Source: Phycisphaerae bacterium
GTDB taxonomy: Bacteria > Planctomycetota > Phycisphaerae > Phycisphaerales > SM1A02
NCBI GenBank assembly: GCA_018701395.1
Contig: JABIWU010000090.1
Coordinates: forward strand, 1 to 64,000
Length of the DNA stretch: 64,000 bases
Direction: 5' to 3'
The position numbers and the translations under genes are program-made. Numbering within the stretch: position 1 is the stretch's first letter; every line of letters starts with the position of its first letter. The notes under the pieces were generated by a model. That model saw nothing but the letters and a program-made list of their open reading frames with translations, had not been told where the DNA came from and made no database searches. Shown piece after piece: positions 1-8,332 of this stretch.

Positions 1-1761
1 GAATCTATAAAAAATACAGAACCGGACCGTTCGTTTTATTATTTTAGTGGGCGTTCAAGTAACGAAGCAGGATTTTTATTACAGCTTGCTGCGCGTTTGC
101 GAGGAACAAATAACATAAATAACTGTTCTTTCTTTTGCCATCAAGCAAGCGGCGTTGGGCTAACAAGTGTTACTGGCTCAGGTGCAGCAACAGTCGTGCT
201 CGATGACCTGAACCACTGCGATGTTCTTTTTCTGATTGGTTGTAATCCCGCATCCAACCATCCACGTCTTTTAAAAACACTTATTGAAATACGCCGGCGC
301 GGCGGTAAGGTCATAGTCATTAATCCACTTCTTGAAAAAGGGCTATGTACTTTTAGGGTTCCGAGTGATTGGCGAAGTTTATTATTCGGTTCGAAAATAT
401 CTGATATATATGTTCAGCCAAACATTGGCGGAGATGTTTATTTGTTACTTGGTATTGTTAAATGGCTTTCTGAAAACGGTGGCATTGACGAGCCATTTAC
501 GCAAACACATGTAGATGATTTTGAAGAAGTTCTTGCACAGGCAAATGAAAATTCTTGGGATACGATTGTTCATCAAAGTGGAGTCGATAAAGAAACAATT
601 GAGAATGTCGCTTCCATGTATAAAAATTCTTCCAAAGCAATATTTTGTTGGGCAATGGGAATAACACATGTAAAAGGAGGCGTGGATTGCGTACGTATGA
701 TTGCAAATACTGCAATTGCAAGGGGAATGCTGGGCAAAAAAGGTGCTGGCTTGTTACCACTTCGTGGACATTCAAACGTGCAGGGTATGGGAACGGTCGG
801 CGTTGTGCCAACATTAAAAGGAGCGATGGCAGACGCAATCGAAAAACAACTTGGCGTTACATTGCCAAGGTCTTCAGGATTTGACACGATGTCTGGAATG
901 AAGGCGGCGCATAATGGCGAGGTGGATTTTGTTTTATGCTTGGGAGGAAATTTAGCTGGCGCAAATCCTGATACTCGGTTTGCAATGGATGCAATGGCAA
1001 ACGTTTCTCGCGTTGGATATCTATCAACAACCCTAAACCAAGGACACTTTTCTGGCCGAGGGGTCGAAACAATTCTGTTTCCTGTTCTAGCTCGTGATGA
1101 AGAACCACAGACTACAACCCAAGAATCAATGTTTAGTTTTGTGCGAAGAAGTTCTGGCGGCGAGCCTAGACATGATGGTCCAAGGAGCGAAGTCAATGTC
1201 ATCATCGATCTTGTAAAAGATAGTGTTGGACTAATTGATTGGGAACAATTTAGAAATTACGATTCAATCAGAGAATTGCTTGCGAGTTGTTTAGATGGAT
1301 TTAACCCAGATGAAGAACATCAAATTGAAGGTAGAACCTTTCACTCGTCTATATTTAAAACAAAAACAGGCAACGCCAAAGCACACCGGGTGAACTTGCG
1401 CGATATTCATCATTCAAATCAAGAAAAACTTCGGTTGATGACAATTAGAAGCGAGGGCCAGTTTAATACTGTTGTGTATGAAGAGGAAGATGTGTACCGA
1501 GGTCAAACTCGGCGAGACATTGTGATGATGCATAAAGACGATATCTCATCCCGTGGACTAAAAGAAGATGATCCTGTTTGTGTCATTGGTCCCTCTGGTG
1601 AATTACGTGTAATCGTTCGCGTTATGAATATTGCAAGAGGAAATTGTGCAATGTATTTTCCAGAAGTAAATAGCATTCTTTCGAATGCAGTTGATCAAGA
1701 ATCATTAACTCCATTTTTCAAGGGCGAGTTTGTTGATGTCGTCCCGAGAGTTAACGCTTAG
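1..1761 (+). CDS. FdhF/YdeP-family molybdopterin oxidoreductase, 5' end outside window
   Basis: The reading frame is open from base 1, so this is the C-terminal ~586 residues of a longer protein. The start of the visible part reads FYYFSGRSSNEAGFL and then CHQASG, matching the FdhF/YdeP branch of formate-dehydrogenase-like molybdoenzymes (family knowledge). The visible part covers most of the molybdopterin oxidoreductase domain and ends in a C-terminal molydopterin-dinucleotide-binding barrel (about the last 120 residues, with a QFNTVVYEEEDVYRG segment). Family members use a bis-MGD cofactor and probably act on formate or a small oxidised substrate; the substrate is not known here. A mobA gene converges on it, overlapping by 57 bases, and a MOSC gene follows, which fits a molybdenum-cofactor locus. 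Confidence 0.88.
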   Translation, partial: ESIKNTEPDRSFYYFSGRSSNEAGFLLQLAARLRGTNNINNCSFFCHQASGVGLTSVTGSGAATVVLDDLNHCDVLFLIGCNPASNHPRLLKTLIEIRRRGGKVIVINPLLEKGLCTFRVPSDWRSLLFGSKISDIYVQPNIGGDVYLLLGIVKWLSENGGIDEPFTQTHVDDFEEVLAQANENSWDTIVHQSGVDKETIENVASMYKNSSKAIFCWAMGITHVKGGVDCVRMIANTAIARGMLGKKGAGLLPLRGHSNVQGMGTVGVVPTLKGAMADAIEKQLGVTLPRSSGFDTMSGMKAAHNGEVDFVLCLGGNLAGANPDTRFAMDAMANVSRVGYLSTTLNQGHFSGRGVETILFPVLARDEEPQTTTQESMFSFVRRSSGGEPRHDGPRSEVNVIIDLVKDSVGLIDWEQFRNYDSIRELLASCLDGFNPDEEHQIEGRTFHSSIFKTKTGNAKAHRVNLRDIHHSNQEKLRLMTIRSEGQFNTVVYEEEDVYRGQTRRDIVMMHKDDISSRGLKEDDPVCVIGPSGELRVIVRVMNIARGNCAMYFPEVNSILSNAVDQESLTPFFKGEFVDVVPRVNA

Positions 1762-2259
1762 AAATGTACAGGCTTGTTTAGTATCAAGTGGAATGCTCGT
1801 GTGCTCAATGCTTAAAACAAAACCACGTATCGATTTTCCGCCCGAATCCAAATATTCTGAACATGCATCTTGTTCTTTCGCATGAATATGTAACGGTAAC
1901 CCAAGCAGTACATTGTTATGCGAGAACACAGCGTTACTATTAGATTCAAGGAGTGGCAGAATGTCTCTTTTAACAATACACGGCATATCGCATCCGAGTA
2001 CAAGGTAGTTTGAGTCTATATCTGAATGTAACAACGCCTCTATGCCACCGACTGGACCATGCTGTTTCCGAAGATCTTGTATGCACTTTTGTCCTTCGAC
2101 TTCACCGCCGAGAATAATTGTTTTGTTTCCAATTGACGATGCAATTTGTAACATAACATCAAGCATGGTTTTGCCATTTCGTAGCGTAACTAGATGTTTA
2201 GGCGAACCCATTCGCTTGCTTTGTCCGCCAATTAAAATTGCAACGGTGTGGGACCACAT
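1705..2259 (-). CDS. mobA: Molybdenum cofactor guanylyltransferase MobA
   Basis: A 184-residue nucleotidyltransferase that attaches GMP from GTP to molybdopterin to form the MGD cofactor in the cytoplasm. The N-terminal GTP-binding signature GGQSKRMGSPK is at residues 11-21, followed by GPVGGIEALL and a metal-binding LGCDMP segment, the classic MobA order. Length is normal for the family. Its 3' end overlaps the molybdoenzyme gene by 57 bases in convergent orientation, and the MOSC gene lies 2 bases upstream on the same strand, so these two probably form a cofactor operon serving the adjacent oxidoreductase. Confidence 0.92.
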   Translation of the reverse strand: MWSHTVAILIGGQSKRMGSPKHLVTLRNGKTMLDVMLQIASSIGNKTIILGGEVEGQKCIQDLRKQHGPVGGIEALLHSDIDSNYLVLGCDMPCIVKRDILPLLESNSNAVFSHNNVLLGLPLHIHAKEQDACSEYLDSGGKSIRGFVLSIEHTSIPLDTKQACTFLSVNSRDDINKLALEKWS

Positions 2260-2261
2260 TA

Positions 2262-2708
2262 TTAATCTGCTTTTTGTATTTCAATGGTTTCGCCGGTTGT
2301 TAACAATCCCTCTGTAATTACCCTTGCGAGGTATCCACAGCGACCAACGATGTCTTTCTTTAAAGTAACGCCAAGTGGGTCAAGAACATAACATGGCTTC
2401 CGTCTTTCCGCTAATTCGATGACAACGCCTCCAGAGAATGAAAGCCGATCATTTGGTTCTAGCGATTGTAGGTTTAGATTTTCAACGGTCAGATTTTCTC
2501 CGACAGCCCCTGCTGGAACCACATACCCTTCAGTTGTAAGTTGCTCAAGTATTTCTTTGTCAATTAAACTGACAGCTCTATCGAATTGAATATGTTTTTC
2601 ATGGTTGCGCCCGTCACCAGCAAGTCCTTCGTACGAAATTGCGCAGGAATCGACGGGCAATTTAGGAATTCCACCACTCGACACATTGATAGAAAGTACT
2701 GTTGGCAT
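2262..2708 (-). CDS. MOSC domain protein (molybdenum cofactor/sulfur carrier domain)
   Basis: A 148-residue stand-alone MOSC domain. The family binds sulfur or molybdenum cofactor through a conserved Cys, here in the RKPCYVLDPLG segment near residue 110, preceded by the typical GAVGENLTVENL motif. Single-domain MOSC proteins often work in molybdopterin-dependent metabolism. The gene sits 2 bases upstream of mobA and probably shares its transcript. The ATG at 2708 (MPTVLSIN) is preferred over an upstream in-frame ATG at 2744, because the family begins about there and the longer form would overlap the divergent gene starting at 2733. Exact role is inferred from context. Confidence 0.8.
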   Translation of the reverse strand: MPTVLSINVSSGGIPKLPVDSCAISYEGLAGDGRNHEKHIQFDRAVSLIDKEILEQLTTEGYVVPAGAVGENLTVENLNLQSLEPNDRLSFSGGVVIELAERRKPCYVLDPLGVTLKKDIVGRCGYLARVITEGLLTTGETIEIQKAD

Positions 2709-2732
2709 GAAGTAGACTATACTTAATTTACT

Positions 2733-3287
2733 ATGTTTTGCCACATTCCTTTTGCAAGTTTCATCGCTTATTTATTCATGATGTTGCAGCCAGAATTACC
2801 AGCGGAACTTATCCCCGTTGAAGCAGGCGTTGAAGATAGAGGTTCATTGAGTGAATCGTTACGCACTGCGACGCTAGATACGAGACAAGATCAATCCTTT
2901 GAGCGACTGTATAAGATTGAGGGTAGTGATGGCGTGTATGTTCGAAAAGCGGGCGGTTTGTATGCTGTATTCAAAAACTCAACGTATATTGATACACAAC
3001 AAGGTTCAATTGCAATTGTTCCAGCTGGAACGGTGTATAGCATCGGCTTAGTGAATGTTGCTCTATTGCAACAACTCGGTACGCTTTCAAAACCAACAAT
3101 TCCAAATGAGATGGTGCGCGCAGAGGATTTATTGTATTCACCAAATTCAATTCCCAAGAAACGGTATGCTTCAGCTTCTCCGGCTTTACCAAGAAACGGT
3201 TCTGTGCGTTTTGTAAGTGATGAAAATTACCGCCGAAACCGATTGGCGATGATGGTTTTAGAGACTGTGCTTCAAGATTCGAACTAA
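2733..3287 (+). CDS. Hypothetical exported protein
   Basis: A 184-residue protein that I do not recognise. It starts with a hydrophobic segment (residues 3-18, FASFIAYLFMM) that looks like a signal peptide or membrane anchor. The rest is soluble, with a central part rich in beta-type residues (residues 60-110) and a basic C-terminal tail near SDENYRRNR. It is divergent from the MOSC gene and ends 1 base before the convergent small gene at 3289. The GSIAIVPAGTVYSIG segment has a weak cupin-like look, but this is too short to support a call. Codon use resembles neighbours. Confidence 0.6.
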   Translation: MFCHIPFASFIAYLFMMLQPELPAELIPVEAGVEDRGSLSESLRTATLDTRQDQSFERLYKIEGSDGVYVRKAGGLYAVFKNSTYIDTQQGSIAIVPAGTVYSIGLVNVALLQQLGTLSKPTIPNEMVRAEDLLYSPNSIPKKRYASASPALPRNGSVRFVSDENYRRNRLAMMVLETVLQDSN

Positions 3288-3288
3288 G

Positions 3289-3537
3289 TCACGCAGCGTC
3301 TGGCTGATCACCGTCCCATGGAATCAGTCCCATTATTGAAGCAAGATTACGAAGTCGTATCTCTGCATCATCAAGCAAAACGAATTCGGAGTCATATCGC
3401 TTACTCCGTAGACAGGCAAGAGTCTTTGCTGCGTTGGCTGGAAATAGTAGCGATTCCTCTGGTGATAACTGAAGTGGGTCTGTAATAATTACATATCCAT
3501 TGTGCTTCATTCCATTAAAATTGCTTGCGTGTGTCAC
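3289..3537 (-). CDS. Small hypothetical protein
   Basis: An 82-residue frame, unrecognised, apparently cytoplasmic, with no signal peptide or cysteine motif. It opens with GTG at 3537; an ATG at 3510 (MKHNGYVII) is an alternative start. The middle (residues 20-75) is rich in Leu, Ala, Arg and acidic residues and reads like a small alpha-helical domain. It abuts the convergent gene ending at 3287. No strong ribosome-binding site is visible for either start, so the call rests on codon use and fit between neighbours. Confidence 0.45.
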   Translation of the reverse strand: MTHASNFNGMKHNGYVIITDPLQLSPEESLLFPANAAKTLACLRSKRYDSEFVLLDDAEIRLRNLASIMGLIPWDGDQPDAA

Positions 3538-3677
3538 TTATATTTCATCGGAGTGATTGCTTTAGATATTTTGTTCTGGCAATAGCAAGAAGGTATTTTC
3601 TGTTGCATTATCCGCATAACCCCCCTAAATTAGCAGAGTAACTTTAGCTCAGGGTTAAAGGTACGATACCGATATAT

Positions 3678-4841
3678 ATGACCACTTGTTGCGAAATAAA
3701 TATTACCGATACAACTCTTCAACGCATAGTTGATAAAGTAAAAAACCAAGAACGACTTACTAGAGAAGACGGTATTGCACTCTATGAAACACCAGACCTT
3801 TGGACGGTTTGTTCGCTCGCTGACTCCGTTCGTAGGCGGCTGCATGGCGAAACAACGTACTTCAATATTAATAGACATATAAATTATTCAAATGTATGTG
3901 CGTTAAGTTGTAAGTTTTGCGATTTTTATAGAAAGAAAGATCAAGAAGGCGCGTACGAACATTCACTTGATGATATTCGCAACGAAGCAACAACCGCACT
4001 TAAATCCGGCGCAACAGAAATCCATATTGTTGGCGGCTTACACCCTTGGCTACCATTTGAATATTACACAGACATGTTACGTGTTATTCGAGAAATTGCA
4101 CCGAACATCCACATTAAAGCATTTACTGCAGTTGAGATTGTTCATTTTGCGCGAATTACAAAACGAGGACGTGATGGAATTGCAGGTATTTCCTCTGTAT
4201 TAAGCGATTTAATGGCAAACGGACTCGGTTCATTGCCAGGAGGTGGCGCAGAAGTATTTGATGATAGAGTTCACGATGAAGTTTTCCGTGGAAAAATCGG
4301 AAGCGAAAAATGGATGGACGTGCACCGCTGTGCTCACGAACTTGGTTTGAATTCAAACGCAACAATGCTGTATGGACATGTTGAAACAAGAGCAGATAGG
4401 ATTAATCACATGCTAGTTTTGCGCGATGAACAAGATCGCGCAGAACAAAATGCAAGTGAAGGCAAATTTCAAACAATGATTCCTTTGCCTTTCATTCCTG
4501 GTGTTAGCGAGCTTTCACATTTGCCTGGACCAAGCGGCGTAGAAAATTTAAGAACCATATCAATTTCAAGATTGATGCTTGATAATGTTCCACACATAAA
4601 AGCGTTTTGGATTATGCAAACGTTACACATGGCGCAACACATGTTGCAGTGTGGGGCAAACGATATCGATGGCACCGTTGTTTGGTATGACATTACTAAA
4701 GTCTCTACAGAATCAACACACCAAGAATGCACGACCGAAGATTTAAAAAGAGCCATTTATGATGCTGGGTTTAATCCAGTTGAACGTGACACGCTGTACC
4801 GAAAAGTGATACGAACGGATAGCGGTTGGTCAGTTGAGTGA
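3678..4841 (+). CDS. mqnE: Aminofutalosine synthase MqnE (radical SAM)
   Basis: A 387-residue radical SAM enzyme that joins 3-(1-carboxyvinyloxy)benzoate to the adenosyl radical of SAM, giving aminodeoxyfutalosine, an early step of the futalosine menaquinone pathway. The iron-sulfur triad C74-x3-C78-x2-C81 follows the family hallmark YFNINRHIN. Downstream are EIHIVGGLHPW, typical of MqnE/MqnC, and a C-terminal half with PLPFIPG. MqnC is the main alternative, but the NINRHIN entry and the PWLPFEYY segment favour MqnE. A futalosine hydrolase gene (mqnB-like, 47267-47905) elsewhere in the window supports use of the same pathway. Confidence 0.88.
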   Translation: MTTCCEINITDTTLQRIVDKVKNQERLTREDGIALYETPDLWTVCSLADSVRRRLHGETTYFNINRHINYSNVCALSCKFCDFYRKKDQEGAYEHSLDDIRNEATTALKSGATEIHIVGGLHPWLPFEYYTDMLRVIREIAPNIHIKAFTAVEIVHFARITKRGRDGIAGISSVLSDLMANGLGSLPGGGAEVFDDRVHDEVFRGKIGSEKWMDVHRCAHELGLNSNATMLYGHVETRADRINHMLVLRDEQDRAEQNASEGKFQTMIPLPFIPGVSELSHLPGPSGVENLRTISISRLMLDNVPHIKAFWIMQTLHMAQHMLQCGANDIDGTVVWYDITKVSTESTHQECTTEDLKRAIYDAGFNPVERDTLYRKVIRTDSGWSVE

Positions 4842-4883
4842 CGTCCGATAACTAAATTTGGATTGTGGGCAAATTAATCTTGC

Positions 4884-5093
4884 TTACGCGGCTTTAACTT
4901 CAGTTCCTGGTTCTTTACTAAAAACTCCATATGTCACAGGCGGCAGTTTTTGTTGCTTGCTATGCAAAAGCAAATCTTGAGCCCAGTTTGCAAGCAACCT
5001 TGTGAATACTTTTGTTGCATATGCTGTTGCGCTCGACGAAGAGGCTTCATCTGGAACGGCTAACGTTAAATGACAGGGCTTGCTTACTTGCAT
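4884..5093 (-). CDS. Small hypothetical protein downstream of parB
   Basis: A 69-residue frame, unrecognised. It has a Ser/Ala-rich stretch (residues 16-25) and a short helical segment with Leu and Trp (RLLANWAQDLLL). It lies on the same strand as parB, 50 bases downstream, and could be on the same transcript. No convincing ribosome-binding site precedes the ATG at 5093. Codon choice is similar to neighbouring genes, which is the main reason to list it. Confidence 0.35.
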   Translation of the reverse strand: MQVSKPCHLTLAVPDEASSSSATAYATKVFTRLLANWAQDLLLHSKQQKLPPVTYGVFSKEPGTEVKAA

Positions 5094-5143
5094 GCCATGT
5101 CATCGAACGTTTCCGTGTTGTTATTTTGTCAAAATGTATGAAA

Positions 5144-6166
5144 TTAGGATTTTGCTTTAAAATTGAGTTTATCTAGAATTCCCTCAAATTGATCATTCGA
5201 GTAGAACTCCAACATTAGTTTGCCGGTGCCCTTTTTCTTTCCGAGGCCAATACTAACTTTTGTACCTAAATGAGCACCAAGCTGCTCTGCAAGATTTTGC
5301 ATGTACATGTCAAGAGCACCCTGCTCTTGCTGCACTTTGGTTGGTTTTTTGTTTGACAATTTTTTAAGTTGAACTTCAAGTTCTCGAACGGACCATTGTT
5401 TACGAGCACATTTGCGAGCAATTGCTTTACTTGTGCTGCTATCTGGAATGCCAAGCAGAACCTTGGCGTGACCCATTGAGAGCCGTCCATCACGAACTGC
5501 ATCTTTAATAATTGGCTCTAAGTCATTTAACCGCAAGATGTTAGCGACGGTCGAACGATCAATGCCAAGTTGTGTTGCTATTTCTTTTTGGGTTGCCTGG
5601 AAGTCGACAACTAAGCGATCAAAGGCTTCTGCCCTGTCGATTGGATTCAAATCTTCTCGTTGAAGATTTTCAATGAGCGCCCATTCGGCGGAAGTTTTGT
5701 CATCAATATCTTTGATGATCGCTGGGATTTGTTTCAGTCCGGCAATCTGAGCAGCTCGCCAACGGCGTTCGCCAGCTACTAATTCGTAACCACCCCCCTT
5801 TTTTGGCCTTGCGACAATTGGCTGCATTAGTCCAGCGTTTTGGATTGAATCTGCCAAAGCGGAGAGCCCATCATCATCAAACACCTGCCTTGGTTGCCTT
5901 GCATTTGGAGCAAGCGAATCAACGTCTATATAAACCAACTCTTCGGAGGGCTCGACCGATTTTTCGCCACTCTTGGGCTCAACTTTATCCGCCGCCCCTT
6001 TACTTAAAGGCGAAACGGAAGCTGTTGCGGCAGCTGTACTTTGTTCAACGTTTGTTTGAGTAGATTGACCTTCATTGTCTGGCGGCACAACCTCTACCGC
6101 AGAACCCAATAGACTTTGCAACCCCTTACCCAAACGACGAGATTTCTTTTTTGCTGGCGTTGCCAT
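5144..6166 (-). CDS. parB: Chromosome partitioning protein ParB
   Basis: A 340-residue CTP-dependent DNA clamp that loads at parS sites and organises the origin region for segregation. After a low-complexity Ala/Ser/Thr-rich N-terminus (residues 1-75), the ParB/Srx domain begins near VDSLAPNARQPR. The CTP-binding box GERRWRAAQ is near residue 130, and the helix-turn-helix (QKEIATQLGIDRSTVANI) is near residues 190-212. A C-terminal dimerisation segment follows. Two parS-like palindromes lie within 100 bases upstream of the start. The partner ParA is not adjacent; it is encoded 10 kb away on the other strand. Confidence 0.95.
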   Translation of the reverse strand: MATPAKKKSRRLGKGLQSLLGSAVEVVPPDNEGQSTQTNVEQSTAAATASVSPLSKGAADKVEPKSGEKSVEPSEELVYIDVDSLAPNARQPRQVFDDDGLSALADSIQNAGLMQPIVARPKKGGGYELVAGERRWRAAQIAGLKQIPAIIKDIDDKTSAEWALIENLQREDLNPIDRAEAFDRLVVDFQATQKEIATQLGIDRSTVANILRLNDLEPIIKDAVRDGRLSMGHAKVLLGIPDSSTSKAIARKCARKQWSVRELEVQLKKLSNKKPTKVQQEQGALDMYMQNLAEQLGAHLGTKVSIGLGKKKGTGKLMLEFYSNDQFEGILDKLNFKAKS

Positions 6167-6203
6167 ATTGGTTACTCCTTCAACCGCATAAACAAATTTT
6201 TAG

Positions 6204-6219
6204 TGTTCCACGTGGAACA
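6204..6219. promoter_or_regulatory. parS site 1
   Basis: The 16-base perfect palindrome TGTTCCACGTGGAACA matches the near-universal bacterial parS consensus, differing only by the common CC/GG variant. It extends to an 18-base palindrome with the flanking G and C. It sits 37 bases upstream of the parB start, so ParB loading here may also repress its own gene. Its position suggests that the replication origin is in the neighbourhood. Confidence 0.93.
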
Positions 6220-6248
6220 CAGTAATTAGCGCTTTAGTATTTATCCCA

Positions 6249-6264
6249 TGTTCCACGTGGAACG
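6249..6264. promoter_or_regulatory. parS site 2
   Basis: The sequence TGTTCCACGTGGAACG is a parS with one mismatch in the last base. It lies 45 bases from site 1, centre to centre. Paired parS sites this close suggest cooperative ParB loading, and they lie in the spacer between parB and the ABC transporter gene. The rest of this 278-base spacer (6167-6444) shows no other recognisable feature. Confidence 0.88.
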
Positions 6265-6444
6265 TCAACCGGCACCTTTCGAAAATAGCGTAATTAAATT
6301 GCACAAAGAGCGCCTAGAAACAGCACTGAAAGGCATCGAATCGGATATATAGAAATCACGTAGACGCACGTTAGCGACAATTAGAAGCAATTAGAGGCAT
6401 TATCCCGTAAATTGAGAACATATAAAAGAAGTCGCCAATTATAG

Positions 6445-7482
6445 TTACTTTGACAGTGGAACTACGTCTTTAGGGTTTACTGAGAGGTGCATCGTGTCCC
6501 CCAGTTTTCCAAGGTGGCTTGGGTTGACTTCGGTTACGCGTAAAATAAGATTTTTGTTCAATTCCACTTGGTGTTGGGCGACCTCTCCAAGATAAATGGT
6601 TTCAACGCAAGTTCCAGAAAAGCTATTTGTAGCAGCGGGGGTGTCATGAACTTTGATTGCTTCTGGCCGTATTGAACAGACGCTCGTATCCTTTGGAATC
6701 GAAGTTGAACAAGTTAGTAAACCAAGCGGAGTTTCGAGATCATTCCCTGAAGCAGAAGCATCAATGAAGTTAGTTTCGCCAATGAATTCAGCAACAAATT
6801 TAGAATTTGGGCTTCTGTATATTTCATTTGGCGTGCCAACCTGGTGCACTTGGCCATCTTTAAGAATGGCCATCTTATCAGCAATTGAAAGCGCTTCCTT
6901 CTGGTCATGTGTCACATAAACCGTTGTTATACCAAGAGTTGTGCATATTCTGCGAATTTCACAACGCATTTCTAATCGAAGTTTTGCATCGAGATTTGAG
7001 AGAGGTTCATCAAGCAACAAAACATCTGGTTCGACAACAATTGCTCTTGCAAGGGCTACTCGTTGTTGTTGGCCACCAGAAAGTTCATTTGGTTTTCGAT
7101 TGGCTAAATGTTCCATTTGAACAACATCAAGTGCGTGTAACGCTTTTTTAAGCCGCTCAGCAGGGGGTATTTTCCTTATTTTTAACCCATACGCAACATT
7201 TTCTACGACACTCATGTGTGGCCAGAGGGCATAACTTTGAAATACCATTCCCGTGTTTCGTTTATTTGGTGGCTCAAAGGTTACCTCTTTCTCTCCAAAA
7301 TAGACTGCGCCAGCGGTTGGTTCTATAAAACCAGCAAGCATTCGAAGAAGGGTAGTTTTTCCACAGCCCGAGGGTCCCAAGAGAAAAAATAGATCGCCGG
7401 CTTTAATTTCTAAGTCGACTTCATTGACAGCGATTGTCTCGCCAAACTTTTTAGTTAAACCTTTGAGGAATATTGCAGTCAT
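6445..7482 (-). CDS. ABC transporter ATP-binding protein, PotA/FbpC/UgpC type
   Basis: A 345-residue import-type ATPase. Walker A GPSGCGKTT is at residues 36-44, the Q-loop lies in GMVFQSYALWPHM, the signature LSGGQQQR precedes Walker B (LLLDEP), and the H-loop is in YVTHDQKEA. The C-terminal 100 residues form a TOBE-type regulatory domain (SIRPEAIKVHD), as in transporters for iron, polyamines, sulfate or sugars. No permease or binding-protein gene is adjacent, so the substrate cannot be named. The ATG at 7482 (MTAIFLKG) fits the family start better than an in-frame upstream codon at 7509. Confidence 0.88.
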   Translation of the reverse strand: MTAIFLKGLTKKFGETIAVNEVDLEIKAGDLFFLLGPSGCGKTTLLRMLAGFIEPTAGAVYFGEKEVTFEPPNKRNTGMVFQSYALWPHMSVVENVAYGLKIRKIPPAERLKKALHALDVVQMEHLANRKPNELSGGQQQRVALARAIVVEPDVLLLDEPLSNLDAKLRLEMRCEIRRICTTLGITTVYVTHDQKEALSIADKMAILKDGQVHQVGTPNEIYRSPNSKFVAEFIGETNFIDASASGNDLETPLGLLTCSTSIPKDTSVCSIRPEAIKVHDTPAATNSFSGTCVETIYLGEVAQHQVELNKNLILRVTEVNPSHLGKLGDTMHLSVNPKDVVPLSK

Positions 7483-7599
7483 AAGTCGAAACAATAACAG
7501 CACAAGCAAAGTGTTGCACGGACTTCTTGATTGAACAGGGCGACTTAATTTTCAAATATATTGCTTGGTTTTACGTTTCTTCAGAGTAGGATATGTTTT

Positions 7600-7941
7600 A
7601 TGGGCGACGGTACATCAAAACTTGAACAGATACGCAAATGGCGAAAGCGAAAATTCAGAGATACAAGTATTGACGCGAGCATTCTCGCATTCAGACGAAC
7701 GCTAAAAAAGACGAACAAGCAACTTTCTCAAGTGCTTGAAGCGTGGGATGAAATAGTACCGGAACAAATTAATAAGAGCGCAATTCCAACATCGCTTCGT
7801 TCAGGAGTATTAGAAGTATCGGTAAACGATTCTCCAACGGCGTACCAATTAAATCAATTGATACGAACGGGGTTGTTACACCAATTACAACAAAGAAGCT
7901 GCGGCACTTTAAAACAAATTAAAGTTCAACTCGCTAAGTAA
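7600..7941 (+). CDS. dciA: DciA-like (DUF721) protein, probable replicative helicase loader or operator
   Basis: A 113-residue small protein of the DUF721/DciA family. The family works with the DnaB helicase in the many bacteria that lack DnaC or DnaI. The core reads LSQVLEAWDEIVPEQI, then SLRSGVLEVSVNDSPTAYQL, then IKVQL, which is the usual DUF721 order (a W-containing helix, a beta strand with LxVxV, a helix with the LN-Q pattern). The N-terminus is basic (KWRKRKFR). The start is ATG 7600 (MGDGTSK). It lies close to parB and parS, fitting an origin-proximal location. Confidence 0.75.
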   Translation: MGDGTSKLEQIRKWRKRKFRDTSIDASILAFRRTLKKTNKQLSQVLEAWDEIVPEQINKSAIPTSLRSGVLEVSVNDSPTAYQLNQLIRTGLLHQLQQRSCGTLKQIKVQLAK

Positions 7942-7943
7942 TT

Positions 7944-8332
7944 TCATATACAACTCAAAATTGATGGTTGCACTTCGCTTGCATTTCCAATTGCATTCAC
8001 GCGTGCAAGAACAGTAGTTGCAGTTGTAATAGTTTGATTGCCAAGAATAAGATTGTATGAATGTATTACTTTACTCGGGTTGCTTCAGATAGAGCAGTGT
8101 CTAAAGTTAACTCGCCATCGCAATTTGTTGAAGTTTTATATTTGATATGTAATTTCGCCACTGCATGAAACAAGTTCTACGATGCCATCTTTTTGTAACT
8201 TTCCCTTTGAGTTTAGAGTAATTCTGTTCTTCCCATTTCAAACCAAGCAGAATAAATACTGCGATGTACAACCAGAATTGTGTTGCATTAGTTACATCTA
8301 ACTCTGATTAAAGTTTCTAGTTGCATCATCAT
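7944..8332 (-). pseudogene. Decayed acyl-CoA thioesterase (hotdog/4HBT, YbgC-FadM type)
   Basis: Reading the minus strand from an ATG at 8332 that overlaps the mnmE stop (ATGA), the three frames give an ordered but broken hotdog thioesterase. Frame 1 gives TLIRVRCN, a TAA (8288-8290), then VVHRSIYSAWFEMGRTELL, a second TAA (8213-8215), and SYKKM. Another frame supplies KDGIVELVSC. The first frame returns with AVAKLHIKY and GELTLDTALSEATRVK, and a further shift gives VIHSYNLILGNQTITTATTV, ending at 7944. The aligned catalytic Asp codon is Asn (8282-8284). With at least two stops and three shifts this cannot encode an intact enzyme. It fills the 387-base gap between dciA and mnmE. Confidence 0.82.

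Noticed and set aside
573-1205. 210-codon frame antisense to the molybdoenzyme gene
   Set aside because: Opposite strand of a conserved gene, with typical shadow composition and no ribosome-binding site.
2733-3287. Cupin-fold assignment for the small exported protein
   Set aside because: Only one short segment looks cupin-like and no metal-binding His/Glu pattern is present.
6167-6444. Possible replication origin near parS
   Set aside because: No cluster of DnaA boxes (TTATCCACA type) or AT-rich unwinding region could be seen here, and dnaA or dnaN are not in the window.
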